NCBI RefSeq assembly: GCF_018310535.1
Contig: NZ_CP074102.1
Span: forward strand, 3,720,001-3,784,000
Direction: 5' to 3'
Length of the DNA stretch: 64,000 bases
From: Streptomyces mirabilis
GTDB lineage: Bacteria > Actinomycetota > Actinomycetes > Streptomycetales > Streptomycetaceae
This document shows, piece after piece, positions 7,484 through 15,827 of the stretch (positions are counted from its first letter, which is position 1; each line of letters starts with the position of its first letter). The notes below the pieces were generated by a model, which searched no databases, was not told the DNA's origin, and saw only the letters and a program-made list of their open reading frames with translations. A program made the translations under genes and the position numbers.

Positions 7484-10297
7484 TCAGTTCTCCGAAGCCG
7501 CCGTCTTCTTGGCGACGGTCTTCTTGGCCGGAGCCTTCTTGGCAGCCGTCTTCGAAGTCGTCGTCTTCTTCGCGGCGGTCTTCTTGGCGGGGGCCTTCTT
7601 GGTCGCCGTCTTCTTGGCGGCGGCCTTCTTCGCGGTCTTCTTGGCGGGAGCCTTGGCGCGCTTCTCCGCCAGCAGCTCGTAGCCGCGCTCCGGAGTGATC
7701 TCCTCGACGCTGTCGGCGGAGCGCAGGGTCGCGTTGGTCTCGCCGTCGGTCACGTACGGCCCGAAACGGCCGTCCTTGACCACGACGGGCTTCCCGCTGA
7801 CCGGGTCCTCGCCCAGCTCCTTGAGCGGCGGCTTGGCGGCCGCGCGCCCGCGCTGCTTGGGCTGGGAGTAGATCTCCAGCGCCTCTTCGAGGGTGATGGT
7901 GAAGAGCTGGTCCTCGGACTGCAGGGAGCGCGAGTCCGTGCCCTTCTTCAGGTACGGCCCGTAGCGCCCGTTCTGCGCGGTGATCTCCACGCCCTCGGCA
8001 TCCTTGCCGACGACGCGCGGCAGGGACATCAGTTTGAGGGCGTCGCCGAGCGTCACCGTGTCCAGCGACATCGACTTGAAGAGTGAGGCGGTACGCGGCT
8101 TGACGGCGTTCTTGCCCGTCTTCGGGGTGCCCTCGGGGAGCACCTCGGTGACGTACGGGCCGTAGCGGCCGTCCCTGGCGATGATCTGGTGGCCCGACTC
8201 CGGATCCGTACCGAGCTCGAAGTCTCCGCTCGGCTTGGCGAGCAGCTCCTCCGCGAGCTCGATGCTCAGCTCGTCCGGGGCCAGGTCCTCGGGCACGTCC
8301 GCGCGCTGGTGGTTCTCGGAGTCCTTCTCGCCGCGCTCGATGTACGGGCCGTAGCGGCCCACACGCAGCACGATGCCCTCGCCGACCGGGAAGGACGACA
8401 CCTCGCGGGCGTCGATGGCGCCCAGGTCGGTGACGAGCTCCTTGAGGCCGCCCAGGTGGTCCCCGTCGCCGTTGCCGGCCTCGGCTGCGCCCGCGGCATC
8501 GCCCTCGCCGAAGTAGAACCGCTTGAGCCACGGCACGGCCTGCGCCTCGCCCCGCGCGATGCGGTCGAGGTCGTCCTCCATCTTGGCCGTGAAGTCGTAG
8601 TCGACGAGCCGCCCGAAGTGCTTCTCCAGGAGGTTGACCACGGCGAAGGACAGGAAGGACGGCACGAGTGCCGTGCCCTTCTTGAACACGTATCCGCGGT
8701 CGAGGATCGTGCCGATGATCGACGCGTACGTCGACGGGCGGCCGATCTCGCGCTCTTCGAGCTCCTTGACCAGCGACGCCTCGGTGTAGCGGGCCGGGGG
8801 CTTGGTGGCGTGCCCGTCGACCGTGATCTCCTCGGCGGACAGCGGGTCGCCCTCGTTGACCTGCGGGAGACGACGCTCACGGTCGTCGAGCTCGGCGTTC
8901 GGGTCGTCCGCGCCTTCGACGTACGCCTTCAGGAAGCCGTGGAAGGTGATCGTCTTGCCGGACGCGCTGAACTCGGCGTCGCGGCCGTCGGAGGCCGTGC
9001 CCGCGATCTTCACGGTGACGGAGTTGCCGACCGCGTCCTTCATCTGGGAGGCGACGGTCCGCTTCCAGATCAGCTCGTACAACTTGAACTGGTCGCCGGT
9101 CAGGCCCGTCTCGGCCGGGGTGCGGAAACGATCACCCGAGGGACGGATCGCCTCGTGCGCCTCCTGCGCGTTCTTGACCTTCCCGGCGTACGTCCGCGGC
9201 TGGGCCGGCAGGTAGTCGGCACCGTAGAGCTGCGTGACCTGGGCGCGGGCGGCGGAGATCGCCGTTTCCGAGAGGGTCGTGGAGTCCGTACGCATGTACG
9301 TGATGAAGCCGTTCTCGTACAGCTTCTGGGCCACCTGCATGGTGGCCTTCGCGCCGAAGCCCAGCTTGCGCGAGGCCTCCTGCTGGAGGGTCGTCGTGCG
9401 GAACGGCGCGTACGGCGAGCGGCGGTACGGCTTGGACTCGACCGAGCGGACCGCGAAGTTCGTGTTCTCCAGGGCGGCGGCCAGCGCACGGGCGCTGGTC
9501 TCGTCCAAGTGCAGCGTGTTCGCGCTCTTCAGCTGACCGAGCGAGTCGAAGTCGCGGCCCTGGGCGACGCGCTTGCCGTCGACCGTGGTGAGGCGGGCGA
9601 CCAGGTTGGACGGGTCGCTGGCGTCACCGGCGCGGCCGGTGAGGAAGGTGCCGGTCAGGTCCCAGTACTCGGCGGAGCGGAAGGCGATGCGCTCGCGCTC
9701 CCGCTCGACGACGAGCCGGGTCGCTACGGACTGCACACGGCCCGCCGACAGCCGCGGCATGACCTTCTTCCACAGGACCGGCGAGACCTCGTAGCCATAG
9801 AGGCGGTCGAGGATGCGGCGGGTCTCCTGGGCGTCGACGAGCTTCTGGTTGAGCTCGCGCGGGTTGGCGACGGCGGCCTGGATCGCGGCCTTGGTGATCT
9901 CGTGGAAGACCATCCGCTTGACCGGGACCTTGGGCTTGAGCACTTCCTGGAGGTGCCACGCGATGGCCTCGCCCTCGCGGTCCTCATCGGTGGCGAGGTA
10001 GAGCTCGTCGGAGTCGCGCAGCAGGTCCTTGAGCTTCTTGACCTGGGCCTTCTTGTCGGCGTTGACCACATAGATGGGCTGGAAGTCGTGCTCGACGTCC
10101 ACGCCGAGGCGGCGCACCTCGCCGGTGTACTCCTCGGGCACCTCCGCGGCACCGTTGGGGAGGTCGCGGATGTGCCCGACGCTCGCTTCGACGACATAGC
10201 CGGGGCCGAGATAGCCCTTGATCGTCTTCGCCTTGGCAGGCGACTCGACGATGACGAGTCGGCGGCCGCCGTGTGCGGTGTCGCTGGTCGGGGACAA
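7484..10297 (-). CDS. topA: DNA topoisomerase I
   Basis: Type IA topoisomerase that relaxes negative supercoils. Seen: TOPRIM start LVIVESPAKAKTIKGYLG, acidic triad region DEDREGEAIAW (near residue 102), and the active-site Tyr in ITYMRTDS (near 333). At least four C-terminal repeats of the GRYGPYV type replace the zinc fingers of enterobacterial TopA. The last ~65 residues are a Lys/Ala-rich tail of KKAPAKKTAAKK-like units, a known Streptomyces TopA feature linked to DNA binding and processivity. The TTG at 10297 (LSPTSDTA) is chosen because the S. coelicolor protein begins MSPTSETA and GGAGAG lies upstream; the ATG at 10390 would add an unconserved leader. Length is 937 aa. It is followed by a strong hairpin. 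Confidence 0.97.
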   Translation of the reverse strand: MSPTSDTAHGGRRLVIVESPAKAKTIKGYLGPGYVVEASVGHIRDLPNGAAEVPEEYTGEVRRLGVDVEHDFQPIYVVNADKKAQVKKLKDLLRDSDELYLATDEDREGEAIAWHLQEVLKPKVPVKRMVFHEITKAAIQAAVANPRELNQKLVDAQETRRILDRLYGYEVSPVLWKKVMPRLSAGRVQSVATRLVVERERERIAFRSAEYWDLTGTFLTGRAGDASDPSNLVARLTTVDGKRVAQGRDFDSLGQLKSANTLHLDETSARALAAALENTNFAVRSVESKPYRRSPYAPFRTTTLQQEASRKLGFGAKATMQVAQKLYENGFITYMRTDSTTLSETAISAARAQVTQLYGADYLPAQPRTYAGKVKNAQEAHEAIRPSGDRFRTPAETGLTGDQFKLYELIWKRTVASQMKDAVGNSVTVKIAGTASDGRDAEFSASGKTITFHGFLKAYVEGADDPNAELDDRERRLPQVNEGDPLSAEEITVDGHATKPPARYTEASLVKELEEREIGRPSTYASIIGTILDRGYVFKKGTALVPSFLSFAVVNLLEKHFGRLVDYDFTAKMEDDLDRIARGEAQAVPWLKRFYFGEGDAAGAAEAGNGDGDHLGGLKELVTDLGAIDAREVSSFPVGEGIVLRVGRYGPYIERGEKDSENHQRADVPEDLAPDELSIELAEELLAKPSGDFELGTDPESGHQIIARDGRYGPYVTEVLPEGTPKTGKNAVKPRTASLFKSMSLDTVTLGDALKLMSLPRVVGKDAEGVEITAQNGRYGPYLKKGTDSRSLQSEDQLFTITLEEALEIYSQPKQRGRAAAKPPLKELGEDPVSGKPVVVKDGRFGPYVTDGETNATLRSADSVEEITPERGYELLAEKRAKAPAKKTAKKAAAKKTATKKAPAKKTAAKKTTTSKTAAKKAPAKKTVAKKTAASEN

Positions 10298-10533
10298 CTT
10301 CGCTCTTCTCTCCGGTCGACGCAGGGGGTCTCCCCAGTCCTTGGTCCCGGGGGTCGGGTCATGCTGACGCTGCGGAGTGTGACGGTACATCCCGCCCCCG
10401 TGTCAAACGGGAAAAGCCCGCAACGGCCACTCGAACGGTAACCCGACTACCGCCATTCCTGCCGCCCGGAGTGTCCAGCAGCCCTTTCGGGCCTATCCGG
10501 AGCGTGACCTCTCAGTTACCGGAGACCCACCTC

Positions 10534-10731
10534 TCACGCGCGCGTAAAACACCACATCCCCAGTGCCAGCGCACCCGCTCCGGCGACGCCGGCGAGCGTC
10601 GCCGATGCGACGCGGTTCACACCGACGGCGACGGGCTCGCCGTGTCGCACCCGCACCGCGATCCAGACCAGCAGCCCGCCTCCGAACAGGGCGAACACCG
10701 TCCCCACGAAGATCGCTGGTCCGCTTTCCAT
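10534..10731 (-). CDS. Small two-helix membrane protein
   Basis: A 65-residue protein with two hydrophobic helices (FVGTVFALFGGGLLVWIAV and a second, Ala/Gly-rich one ending in a Trp) joined by a short charged loop. The ATG is preceded by GGAAGGACATATCA, a good ribosome site. It lies 108 nt downstream of the receptor kinase gene on the same strand and upstream of topA, so it may be co-transcribed with the kinase. I do not recognise a named family. Strong start signal, GC-biased third positions and membrane topology support a real gene. Confidence 0.75.
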   Translation of the reverse strand: MESGPAIFVGTVFALFGGGLLVWIAVRVRHGEPVAVGVNRVASATLAGVAGAGALALGMWCFTRA

Positions 10732-10839
10732 TGATATGTCCTTCCACTCCGGAGCCCCAGGGTGGGGAGGCTGCCACTCCCCGGAAGCCGACGTGCGAAC
10801 CTGCGGTGAACACCGGGAAGACGGCGCACCATGGACCGC

Positions 10840-13098
10840 TCAGACCGTGGCGGGGCCGGATATCCGCTCGCTCGTCCGCGTGCCGTCGACCCGTCTCACG
10901 GTGCACACGACTTTGCTGAAACCTTGATTCCACTCCTCCTCACTGGCCAGCCAACCGGAGACGGTGTGCTCCGTGTCGGGCGCCCAACTCGACGCGAACT
11001 TGTTGGTACAGAGCTTGCCTCCCTGGGCGAGGGCCTTCTTGTAGTCCATGCCCGCCGCGGCCTGCGCGGTGCCGATCACCTGGTCGGTATGCGGCTCGCC
11101 GCAGTCCGCCAGGTGAGCATCGAAGCTCTTGTCCTTCTCCGCGTAGTTCCAGCAGTCCCCGGCGCCCATCTGAGTGGGCCACAGATTCACGCCCGCGTCC
11201 CGGAACCGCCCCACCTCGCCGCCTATCGCGACATGCCGTCCGAGCACGAGACATGCCGTTCCGCCCTTGGCCGCGCCGAACCCGTCCTTCGTCGGTACGA
11301 CGGCGTAGACACCCGCGTCGGGCAGGGCGTCGGCCGTCGCCGTGCTCTGGCTGGTGCAGCGCTGCGCGCCATGGGCGAGGGCGTCGGCGTAGTCGTCGGC
11401 CGTGTCGACGGCCACGACCTGGCCGTCCGGCCAGTCCTTGGCGCAGTTCACGACGCCCAGGTTGAGCGCCGACTTGAAGGTGGGCCCCGACCAGACCGCC
11501 TTCACACAGTCCCCGGCCTGCAACGGCTTGGTGAGGCCCACCTGTTCGCCGTACGGATACACCAGCCCCGTCGGTCCCGACGGCGGACTCCCTGTGGGGC
11601 GCTTCTTCGCGGTCGTACCCTTCGTGCCCCCCTCGCCACCGGTGAGTGAGACGGCGGCCCAGGTGCCGCCGACGACCACCAGGAGGACGCCCACGACGAG
11701 GGCGACGACGGGGAGCAGGGGCCTCTTGCGGCGCGCGGGCGGTCGGGGCGGGCCGACCGTGGATTGGGTGGGCGCGCCGGTCCCGGCGTACGGATTCCAC
11801 TCGTACGCGCCACTGGGAGTGGACGGGCGCCAAGGGCCGTACGGCGGCGGGGCACCGCAGGCCGGTCCGAGCGGGCCACCGGGGGTGGCCGGGCCGCCGG
11901 GTGGAGTGTGCGGGGTGTTGGGGTTGTGCGGGGTGCTGGGGGTCTTCGGGTTGTGCGGGGTCGGCGGCGCGCCTGAGGTCTGCGGGACGCCTGCAGTCTG
12001 CGAGACACCGGGGATCTGCGGGACGCCTGGAGTCTGCGGAACGCCGGGGATCTGCGGGGCACCCGGGTGCTGCGGGGTTCCCGGAGGCGAGCCCGTGACA
12101 TACCCGGGTGGCGCCCCGGCGAGGAACCCGGGCGGTGCCCCGTCGGCATACCCGGGCGACGCCCCCGCGACGTACCCCGACGGTAGCCCCGCGGGATACC
12201 CCGACGGTGGCCCGAACACCCCACCCGCCGCCGCCTGCACCACCCGCTCAAGCCCCCGCGCGACCGCCTCCGGCGACGACCGCCGCAATGGGTCCTTGAC
12301 GAGCAGTCCGTGCAGCACGGAGGTCAGTTCACCGGCGCGGACGGGCGGGGTGGGCTCCTCACCGAGCAGGGCCGTCAAGGTCGCGAACTGACCCGGCCGG
12401 TCGAAGGGGCCGCGGCCCTCGACGGCGGCGTACAACGTGGCGCCGAGGGAGAAGAGGTCCGCGGCCGGGGTGGGCGGCTCGCCGCGGGCGCGCTCGGGGG
12501 CGAGATAGCCGGGCGTGCCGAGGATGCCGGCGGTGGCGGTGAGCCGGGGCTCGCGGGACTCGGGCTGGAGCGCGATCCCGTAGTCGGTGAGCAGTACGCG
12601 CGCGTAGGGATCGCCCGAAGAGTCGGGCGCCAGAAGGATGTTGGCTGGTTTCACATCCCTGTGGAGGATCCCGATCCGATGCCCCGCGGAGAGCGCGTCG
12701 AGGACGGCCAGCCCGATCCGGGCGGCCCGGGCGGGCGGCAGCGGTCCCGACTGCCTTACGACCGCCTGCAGATCGACCGCGTCCGGCACGTACTCCATGA
12801 CGATCCATGGCAGTCCCTCGTGCACCACCACGTCGTGCACGGTGGCCACATGGGGATGCCCGCGCAGCCGCGCCGCGTGCCGGGCCTCACTGCGCGCCCG
12901 GGCGACGCGCTGCCCATGCTCCGCCGCACCCATCGGCACGTCCGGCAGCGTGATCTCCTTCATGGAGACCTCGCAGGCCAACTCCGCGTCGTACGCGAGC
13001 CACACCCTGCCCATGCCGCCCGCGCCGAGCGTCCGCAGCAGCCGGTACCGGCCGCCGATGATCCTGCTCTCGCCCTGATCCGGCGTCTCCCCCGCCAT
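10840..13098 (-). CDS. Receptor-type Ser/Thr protein kinase (PASTA-less)
   Basis: Hanks-type kinase of the Streptomyces PknB-like family, 752 aa. Seen: Gly-rich loop LGAGGMGRVW, the beta-3 Lys in SMKEI, catalytic loop LHRDVKPANILL (near residue 150), and DYG in place of DFG. Residues about 280-420 are a Pro/Gly-rich linker made of short repeats such as GVPQTP and GVPQIP. A single transmembrane helix lies near 460-485. The outer ~245 residues contain paired GDC...DC...H..V blocks with eight or more Cys, like the septum-formation/DUF4190-associated domain, and not PASTA repeats. The ATG at 13098 is preceded by GGGGGAGG; an upstream ATG at 13176 gives a poor leader. I infer an envelope sensor whose exterior is disulfide-stabilised. 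Ligand and substrates are unknown; the adjacent small membrane protein may be linked. Confidence 0.93.
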   Translation of the reverse strand: MAGETPDQGESRIIGGRYRLLRTLGAGGMGRVWLAYDAELACEVSMKEITLPDVPMGAAEHGQRVARARSEARHAARLRGHPHVATVHDVVVHEGLPWIVMEYVPDAVDLQAVVRQSGPLPPARAARIGLAVLDALSAGHRIGILHRDVKPANILLAPDSSGDPYARVLLTDYGIALQPESREPRLTATAGILGTPGYLAPERARGEPPTPAADLFSLGATLYAAVEGRGPFDRPGQFATLTALLGEEPTPPVRAGELTSVLHGLLVKDPLRRSSPEAVARGLERVVQAAAGGVFGPPSGYPAGLPSGYVAGASPGYADGAPPGFLAGAPPGYVTGSPPGTPQHPGAPQIPGVPQTPGVPQIPGVSQTAGVPQTSGAPPTPHNPKTPSTPHNPNTPHTPPGGPATPGGPLGPACGAPPPYGPWRPSTPSGAYEWNPYAGTGAPTQSTVGPPRPPARRKRPLLPVVALVVGVLLVVVGGTWAAVSLTGGEGGTKGTTAKKRPTGSPPSGPTGLVYPYGEQVGLTKPLQAGDCVKAVWSGPTFKSALNLGVVNCAKDWPDGQVVAVDTADDYADALAHGAQRCTSQSTATADALPDAGVYAVVPTKDGFGAAKGGTACLVLGRHVAIGGEVGRFRDAGVNLWPTQMGAGDCWNYAEKDKSFDAHLADCGEPHTDQVIGTAQAAAGMDYKKALAQGGKLCTNKFASSWAPDTEHTVSGWLASEEEWNQGFSKVVCTVRRVDGTRTSERISGPATV

Positions 13099-13254
13099 GG
13101 CGCCTCCCCCGAGACAGCGCGCCTCCCCCGAGGACGCATGGAGCTTGTCTCTTGAAGGTAGCTTCGCACGCACCACTGACAGGAGCCCTTTTACCGACTA
13201 ATCCTGATCAATGTTGCCCAATCCCGTCAGAACAGGCACATGCGACTCAGCCCT

Positions 13255-14784
13255 TCACTCCGCGGGCTCGAGGAACCCCTGCTCCACCAGCAGCCGGATC
13301 TGCGCGGGCGTCCGGTCACGCAGCAACACCGGGTCCTCGCCGACCAATTGGGCGATGGCGTCCAGGATCCGCCCGGCGCTCAGCGTGCCGTCGCACACGC
13401 CCGCGAAGCCCGCGCCGACCGTGTCCACCTTGGTGGCCCGACGCATCCCGCGGTGCTGGCGCAGCACCACGTGCTCCGGGTCCTCGGCGCCGGGCAGCCC
13501 GACCTGCTCCTGGACGACCTCGGCCACGAGCCTGAAGTGCCCGGCGAGCAGGGCCGCGTCGTCGCTCGCCCGCAGGTAGTCGACGCGGTCGAAGTGCGCG
13601 CGCACGGTCTCGCCGAGCGGCTGCTCGATGGAGTGCGGCCACTCCTCGACCGTGATGGACGGCTCGGCGGCCGCCGTTCTGCGCAGCGTGATCCATCCGA
13701 AGCCGACGGCCTTGACCTTGCGGGCCTCGAACTCGTCCAGCCAGGCGTCGTACCGCGCCTGGTACTCGGCGGGGTCGTCGCGGTGGTCGCCCGCGTCGCG
13801 CAGCCACAACTCCGCGTACTGCGTGACGTCCTGCACCTCGCGCTGCACGATCCAGGCGTCACAGCCGCGCGGCACCCAGGAGCGCAGCCGGTCCTGCCAC
13901 TCCTCGCCCTCCACGTGCTGCCAGTTGGCCAGGAACTGCGCGTACCCCCCGTCGCTGAGCCGGTCTCCCGCCTGCTGAACGAGCGTGCGGCACAGATCGT
14001 CCCCGCCCATCCCGCCGTCGCGGTAGGTGAGCCGGGCGCCGGGCGAGATCACGAAGGGCGGGTTCGAGACGATCAGGTCGTACGTCTCGTCGTCCGCGAT
14101 CGGTTCGAAGAGGGAGCCCTCACGCAGATCGGCCGCCGGGGCACCGGAGATCGCCAGAGTGAGCGCGGTGATGTGCAGAGCGCGCGGGTTGAGGTCGGTC
14201 GCGGTCACGCGCGTGGCGTGCTGCGCGGCGTGCAGGGCCTGGATCCCGGAGCCGGTGCCGAGGTCGAGCGCGGAGGAGACGGGCGTACGGACGGTGATGC
14301 CGGCCAGGGTCGTGGACGCGCCGCCCACACCGAGGACGACGCCCTCCTCGCGGCTGCCGATGCCGCCCGCGCCGCCGACGGCACACCCCAGGTCGGACAC
14401 GATGAACCAGTCCTCGCCGCCGGGCCCGCCGTACGGCCGGATGTCCACGGTCGCGGCGATCTCGTCCGCGCCCGCCCGGGTCAGCCAGCCGCTCGCCAGG
14501 CAGTCCTCCACCGGCAGCACGTCCGCCACGCGCGCGTGCGGCACGGGCTGCTGGAGCAGGAACAGTCGTACGAGCGTCTCCAGCGGTGCGTCCCCGCGGG
14601 TCGCCCGGAGCGCGGGCACGGTCTCGCTGCGCGCCAGCGCCGCGTACGCGGGGGCGCCGAGCAGGTCGAGCAGGCCGTCGGCGGTGAAGGAGGCGCCGAG
14701 CAGGGCGTCCCGCAGCCGAGCGGCGACGTCGACGCGGTCGGACGAGGGCAACGGTGACAGGCTGGTGTGACTCACGTCCCCCAT
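13255..14784 (-). CDS. SAM-dependent methyltransferase, HemK/RlmG-like core (DUF7059 type)
   Basis: A class I methyltransferase of 509 aa. Seen: an N-terminal helical module (about residues 1-165), SAM-binding ALDLGTGSGIQ (near 180), acidic ATDLN at the end of strand 2, and catalytic NPPF (VSNPPFVISPG, near 240) typical of enzymes that methylate an amide or exocyclic amino nitrogen. The C-terminal ~200 residues are an extra domain. In the family such proteins modify rRNA or release factors, but the target here cannot be decided. ATG at 14784 follows GGGAACGGACACA; a GTG nine bases later (reading VSHTSL) with GGGGGAC is an alternative. The gene is monocistronic by spacing. Confidence 0.85.
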   Translation of the reverse strand: MGDVSHTSLSPLPSSDRVDVAARLRDALLGASFTADGLLDLLGAPAYAALARSETVPALRATRGDAPLETLVRLFLLQQPVPHARVADVLPVEDCLASGWLTRAGADEIAATVDIRPYGGPGGEDWFIVSDLGCAVGGAGGIGSREEGVVLGVGGASTTLAGITVRTPVSSALDLGTGSGIQALHAAQHATRVTATDLNPRALHITALTLAISGAPAADLREGSLFEPIADDETYDLIVSNPPFVISPGARLTYRDGGMGGDDLCRTLVQQAGDRLSDGGYAQFLANWQHVEGEEWQDRLRSWVPRGCDAWIVQREVQDVTQYAELWLRDAGDHRDDPAEYQARYDAWLDEFEARKVKAVGFGWITLRRTAAAEPSITVEEWPHSIEQPLGETVRAHFDRVDYLRASDDAALLAGHFRLVAEVVQEQVGLPGAEDPEHVVLRQHRGMRRATKVDTVGAGFAGVCDGTLSAGRILDAIAQLVGEDPVLLRDRTPAQIRLLVEQGFLEPAE

Positions 14785-15030
14785 TGTGTCCGTTCCCGCC
14801 GAAAGGGACGCACACCTGTGGACAGAGCCCGTGCCGATGTGGACAAGCCCGCACGAGGAGTCGTGGGGGCTTGCGCCGGGAGCCGCGGGCCATGCGACGT
14901 CGGGAGTCGTGGGCTTGCGCCGAGAGCCGTAGGGCATGCGCCACGGGCCCGGTACGCGCGCGTACCGGGCTCTTTCCGGGTGACGGGGCGGATCCCGCTC
15001 TGGGGTCGCTCCGCGGTCGTTCTCCGGGGG

Positions 15031-15615
15031 TCAGCCCTGGGTGGTCGCCGGCGAGGCGGACGCGGAGGCGGACTTGCAGCTCACCTGCTTGGCCATCGCC
15101 TTGCCGACGTCGCCCGCTTCGAGCTCCTTCAGGGCGTCGGTCCCGGTCTTGCTGAGCTTCTCCAGCTGCTTGGCGACACCGTCGAGACCGTCCGCGAACT
15201 TCGCCTGGTCCTTCGTGTTCAGCGCGTCGGACTGCTTCCCCAGATCGGCGTAGGAGGCGGAGAGGGCGTTGAGCTCCTTGACCGCGTTCTCCTGCTTGGT
15301 CTTGCCGCTGTCCACGTCCGGCGGGCCGGCCTTCTCGATGGCGGCCGCCATCGCCTTGTAGGCGTCGGAGATGTCCTGGAAGCCCTTGGAGTCGGCCTTC
15401 TGCACGTCCGCCGGTGCGCTCTGGTCCGTGGTCTCCTTCTGGATCGCGGTGTTGGCGGCCGCGATCTTCTGGACCTGCGGCTGCACCGCGTCACAGACCT
15501 GCTTGGCCCAGGGGTCCAGCTTGTCGTCCTTGCTACTACTACCGCTGCTGCATGCCGACAGCGCCAGCACCAGTACCGCACCGCCGGACAGTGCGGCCGT
15601 GAGCTTCTTGTTCAC
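15031..15615 (-). CDS. Small secreted lipoprotein
   Basis: A 194-residue lipoprotein of unknown function. Seen: signal peptide MNKKLTAALSGGAVLVLALS with lipobox LSAC, a Ser/Lys linker, then an all-helical domain rich in Ala, Lys, Asp and Gln, and a Ser/Ala tail. Two Cys remain in the mature domain (in VCDAV and VSCKS), possibly a disulfide joining the ends. GTG start at 15615 with GGAAGGGACC upstream. Such short helical lipoproteins are common in Streptomyces. I see no catalytic motif. Confidence 0.85.
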   Translation of the reverse strand: MNKKLTAALSGGAVLVLALSACSSGSSSKDDKLDPWAKQVCDAVQPQVQKIAAANTAIQKETTDQSAPADVQKADSKGFQDISDAYKAMAAAIEKAGPPDVDSGKTKQENAVKELNALSASYADLGKQSDALNTKDQAKFADGLDGVAKQLEKLSKTGTDALKELEAGDVGKAMAKQVSCKSASASASPATTQG

Positions 15616-15765
15616 CGGATTGGTCCCTTCCGTGGCTCTCGGCCCCGGAACTTACACGCCGCATGGGTGTCACCTCCATGGCAAATTTCCGATTTATTCT
15701 CTATTGCAGCCATTTGCTCCACGCGAGAGAAGGCTCACGACACAGGTGTGAACACACACCAACGA

Positions 15766-15801
15766 CGGGCGGGCGGCACGTCGCTGCGTGCCGCCCGCCC
15801 G
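15766..15801 (-). terminator. Terminator of hppA
   Basis: A perfect 15-bp GC-rich stem (arms 15766-15780 and 15787-15801) encloses a 6-nt loop and lies just past the hppA stop. No U-tract is present. Confidence 0.85.
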
Positions 15802-15827
15802 TGGGGACCTGCCCAAAGACCCGAACG

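Noticed and set aside
8189..10441. A 750-codon plus-strand open frame opposite topA
   Set aside because: Antisense of topA, which has full catalytic motifs and the correct length.
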